From CAVPFA01 sp963703655 (GTDB lineage Bacteria > Actinomycetota > Acidimicrobiia > Acidimicrobiales > Bog-793): a stretch of 64,000 bases of DNA. The notes beneath the pieces were generated by a model. The model saw only the letters and a list, made by a program, of their open reading frames with translations. It had not been told where the DNA came from and did not search any database. Shown piece after piece: positions 62,715 to 64,000 of the stretch. Each line of letters begins with the position of its first letter. The first letter of the stretch is position 1. A program made the position numbers and the translations under genes. The stretch covers positions 620,001-684,000 of the forward strand of contig CAVPFA010000003.1 of the NCBI GenBank assembly GCA_963703655.1. The letters are read 5' to 3'.

Positions 62715-63050
62715 TCAGGTCCCGGCTGAGGCGCTCGGCGCCGCGTGCTCGGCGTGGTCGGCGCAGCGCCGGGTCACCGGTGAGGCCTGCAGACGGGCGT
62801 CGTCAATGTCCCGGCCGCAGGCTTCGCAGCTGGCGTAGCTCCCTTCGTCCAGTCTCCGCAGCGCCCGTCCGACGTCCTCGAGCTCGGCCTCGGCGCGCTC
62901 GAGCACCCGGAGATCCTCGGAGTCACGGTTTCGGTGGCCCCCGGCCTCGGCGCGCTCGAGCACCCGGAGATCCTCGGGGTCACGCGTCCGGTGGCCGTCG
63001 GGCTCGGTCTGCACGAGCACAGGGAGATCCTGGAGGTCACGACCGTCCAT
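62715..63050 (-). CDS. DksA/TraR-like zinc-finger protein with 19-residue tandem repeat
   Basis: A 111-aa product from ATG 63050. The C-terminal part EGSYASCEACGRDIDDARLQ with RRCADH gives C75-x2-C78 ... C96-x2-H99, a DksA/TraR-type zinc finger, where the last ligand is His rather than Cys. The N-terminal 60 residues are three tandem copies of a 19-residue unit: 4-22 (divergent), 23-41 (RDPEDLRVLERAEAGGHRN) and 42-60 (RDSEDLRVLERAEAELEDV). They would form the helical arm that reaches into the RNA polymerase secondary channel in DksA. A role in transcription is inferred. It lies six bases upstream of moaD. Confidence 0.75.
   Translation of the reverse strand: MDGRDLQDLPVLVQTEPDGHRTRDPEDLRVLERAEAGGHRNRDSEDLRVLERAEAELEDVGRALRRLDEGSYASCEACGRDIDDARLQASPVTRRCADHAEHAAPSASAGT
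62887..62977 (-). repeat. 34-bp direct repeat in the DksA-like gene
   Basis: A 34-bp sequence occurs identically at 62887-62920 and 62944-62977, with 57-bp spacing equal to 19 codons. A third, diverged copy follows at about 63001-63035. The nucleotide identity suggests a recent in-frame duplication. Confidence 0.85.
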
Positions 63051-63102
63051 GGCCCACAATCGTACCGGCGGGCGCCACCGGCAAGGGGGAGGCGCTCGGA
63101 AG

Positions 63103-63158
63103 GTCGAGTGCGGCACACGAAGCCGAGTGCGGCACAGGAAGGCGAGAGCGGCACAGCA
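63103..63158. repeat. Three degenerate 18-19-bp repeats
   Basis: Three copies of a unit like CGAGTGCGGCACA(C/G)GAAG lie at about 63104-63121, 63123-63141 and 63142-63158, between the DksA-like gene and the aldehyde dehydrogenase start. The 149-bp gap has no other feature. They could be regulator-binding sites or a short tandem repeat. Confidence 0.6.
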
Positions 63159-63199
63159 AACAGGGAGCAAGGAGGGCCGCGAACGGGTAGAACGGTGCG

Positions 63200-64000
63200 G
63201 TGACAATAGCGACGGTAAACCCGACGACCGGCGAGACCCTGAAGACCTTCGACCCCTACGACGAGGCGGAGGTGGAGCGGAGGCTCGCGCTTGCTGATCG
63301 TGCGTTTCGCTCGTTCCGTCGGATGGGCCTCGACGAGCGGTCGACGCTCGTGAACGCCCTTGCCGACCTGCTCGACGAGGACCGGAGTTCGCTCGCCGAG
63401 ACAATGACGCTCGAGATGGGCAAGCCCGTCGTCCAGGCGCGCAACGAGGTGACCAAATGCGCGGCCGGGCTGCGCTACTACGCCGAGCACGCCGCGGCGA
63501 TGCTCGCCGACGAGCCCGTAACCACTACGGCGGCCAAGCACGGCTCGTACGTGAAGTACCAGCCGATCGGGCCGGTGCTCGCCGTGATGCCCTGGAACTT
63601 CCCGCTTTGGCAGGTCATAAGGTTCGCGGCCCCGACCTTCATGGCCGGAAATGTCGCACTTTTGAAGCACGCTTCCAACGTGCCTCAGACGGCGCTCTAT
63701 CTCGAGGACGCGGCCCTGCGTGCGGGCTTCCCCGACGGAGTCTTCCAGACCCTGCTCGTCGGCTCCGACCGGGTGCAGGCGATTCTGGAGGACGACCGCG
63801 TGAAGGCCGCCACCCTGACCGGGAGCGAGGGCGCCGGGCGCTCGGTGGCGGCGATCGCCGGCCGAGCGATCAAGAAGACCGTGCTCGAGCTCGGGGGTGC
63901 CGACCCCTTCATAGTCATGCCGTCTGCCGACCTCGAGCGCGCGGTCGAGGTTGGTCTGTGGGCGCGCATCCAGAACAACGGCCAGAGCTGCATCGCGGCC
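63200..64000 (+). CDS. NAD(P)-dependent aldehyde dehydrogenase, succinate-semialdehyde type, 5' part
   Basis: The frame opens at GTG 63200 and runs 267 codons to the window end without a stop. It starts (V)MTIATVNPTTGETLKTFDPY. The NAD-fold segment GPVLAVMPWNFPLWQVIRFA, the general base Glu in KTVLELGGADPF, and the catalytic Cys in NNGQSCIAA are all present. The pattern matches the GabD/YneI branch that oxidises succinate semialdehyde. About 190 residues are missing beyond the window. No strong ribosome-binding site precedes the GTG. Confidence 0.9.
   Translation, partial: MTIATVNPTTGETLKTFDPYDEAEVERRLALADRAFRSFRRMGLDERSTLVNALADLLDEDRSSLAETMTLEMGKPVVQARNEVTKCAAGLRYYAEHAAAMLADEPVTTTAAKHGSYVKYQPIGPVLAVMPWNFPLWQVIRFAAPTFMAGNVALLKHASNVPQTALYLEDAALRAGFPDGVFQTLLVGSDRVQAILEDDRVKAATLTGSEGAGRSVAAIAGRAIKKTVLELGGADPFIVMPSADLERAVEVGLWARIQNNGQSCIAA

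Overview
The window is high-GC chromosomal DNA from an actinobacterium. The evidence is the actinobacterial gene orders, an MshA-type mycothiol glycosyltransferase, Rex control of a hem operon, an MptB-type mannosyltransferase, nickel superoxide dismutase, many GTG/TTG starts and GTGA/ATGA stop-start overlaps. A deep lineage such as Acidimicrobiia is plausible, but nothing seen here fixes the genus.

Layout. 1-20.4 kb (minus strand) is an unbroken information-processing block, in transcription order: tRNA-Thr, tRNA-Met, rpmG, an ECF sigma factor, its probable anti-sigma, tRNA-Trp, secE, nusG, rplK, rplA, rplJ, rplL, rpoB, rpoC, rpsL, rpsG, fusA, tuf, rpsJ, rplC, rplD and the start of rplW. 20.5-27.1 kb holds a GNAT acetyltransferase, a 9-bp tandem repeat, three large membrane proteins (two polyprenol-dependent glycosyltransferase types and a YfhO-like protein) and tRNA-Tyr. 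27.2-33.4 kb holds yajQ, a HAD-like phosphatase, acs and a 1043-aa protein joining a degenerate phosphoesterase to an MprF-like membrane and DUF2156 module. 33.4-49.0 kb is the complete nuoA-N operon for complex I (minus strand), with a divergent geranylgeranyl-reductase family gene that may act on menaquinone. 50.4-56.6 kb is a rex-hemA-hemC-hemD-hemB-hemL operon with a clear Rex operator over its promoter. 56.6-62.4 kb holds an acyl-CoA synthetase, a small HTH protein, and a tight minus-strand group sodX-rsiG-xre-mshA-proC, with sodN divergent from sodX. The end holds moaD, a DksA/TraR-like protein with an internal 19-residue repeat, and the 5' part of an aldehyde dehydrogenase.

How the genes work together. 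Most of the window is housekeeping: ribosome and RNA polymerase, respiration (complex I, quinone modification), haem synthesis under NADH/NAD+ control through Rex, and redox defence (mycothiol, Ni-SOD). The least ordinary items are: an RsiG-like protein with both c-di-GMP signature motifs, one carrying Q to H, coded between sodX and mshA; the phosphoesterase-DUF2156 fusion whose metal ligands are mostly gone; and the strongly acidic, repetitive tails of ribosomal proteins L4 and L10.

Quality warning. About 40 single-base frame changes interrupt core genes that must be functional (tuf, fusA, rpoC, most nuo genes, hemB, hemC, hemD, hemL). Nearly all are one extra base, several of them in C/G runs of four. 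They are treated here as assembly or sequencing errors, and each affected gene is given as one CDS. After removing the proposed extra bases the gene lengths become divisible by three and match family sizes.
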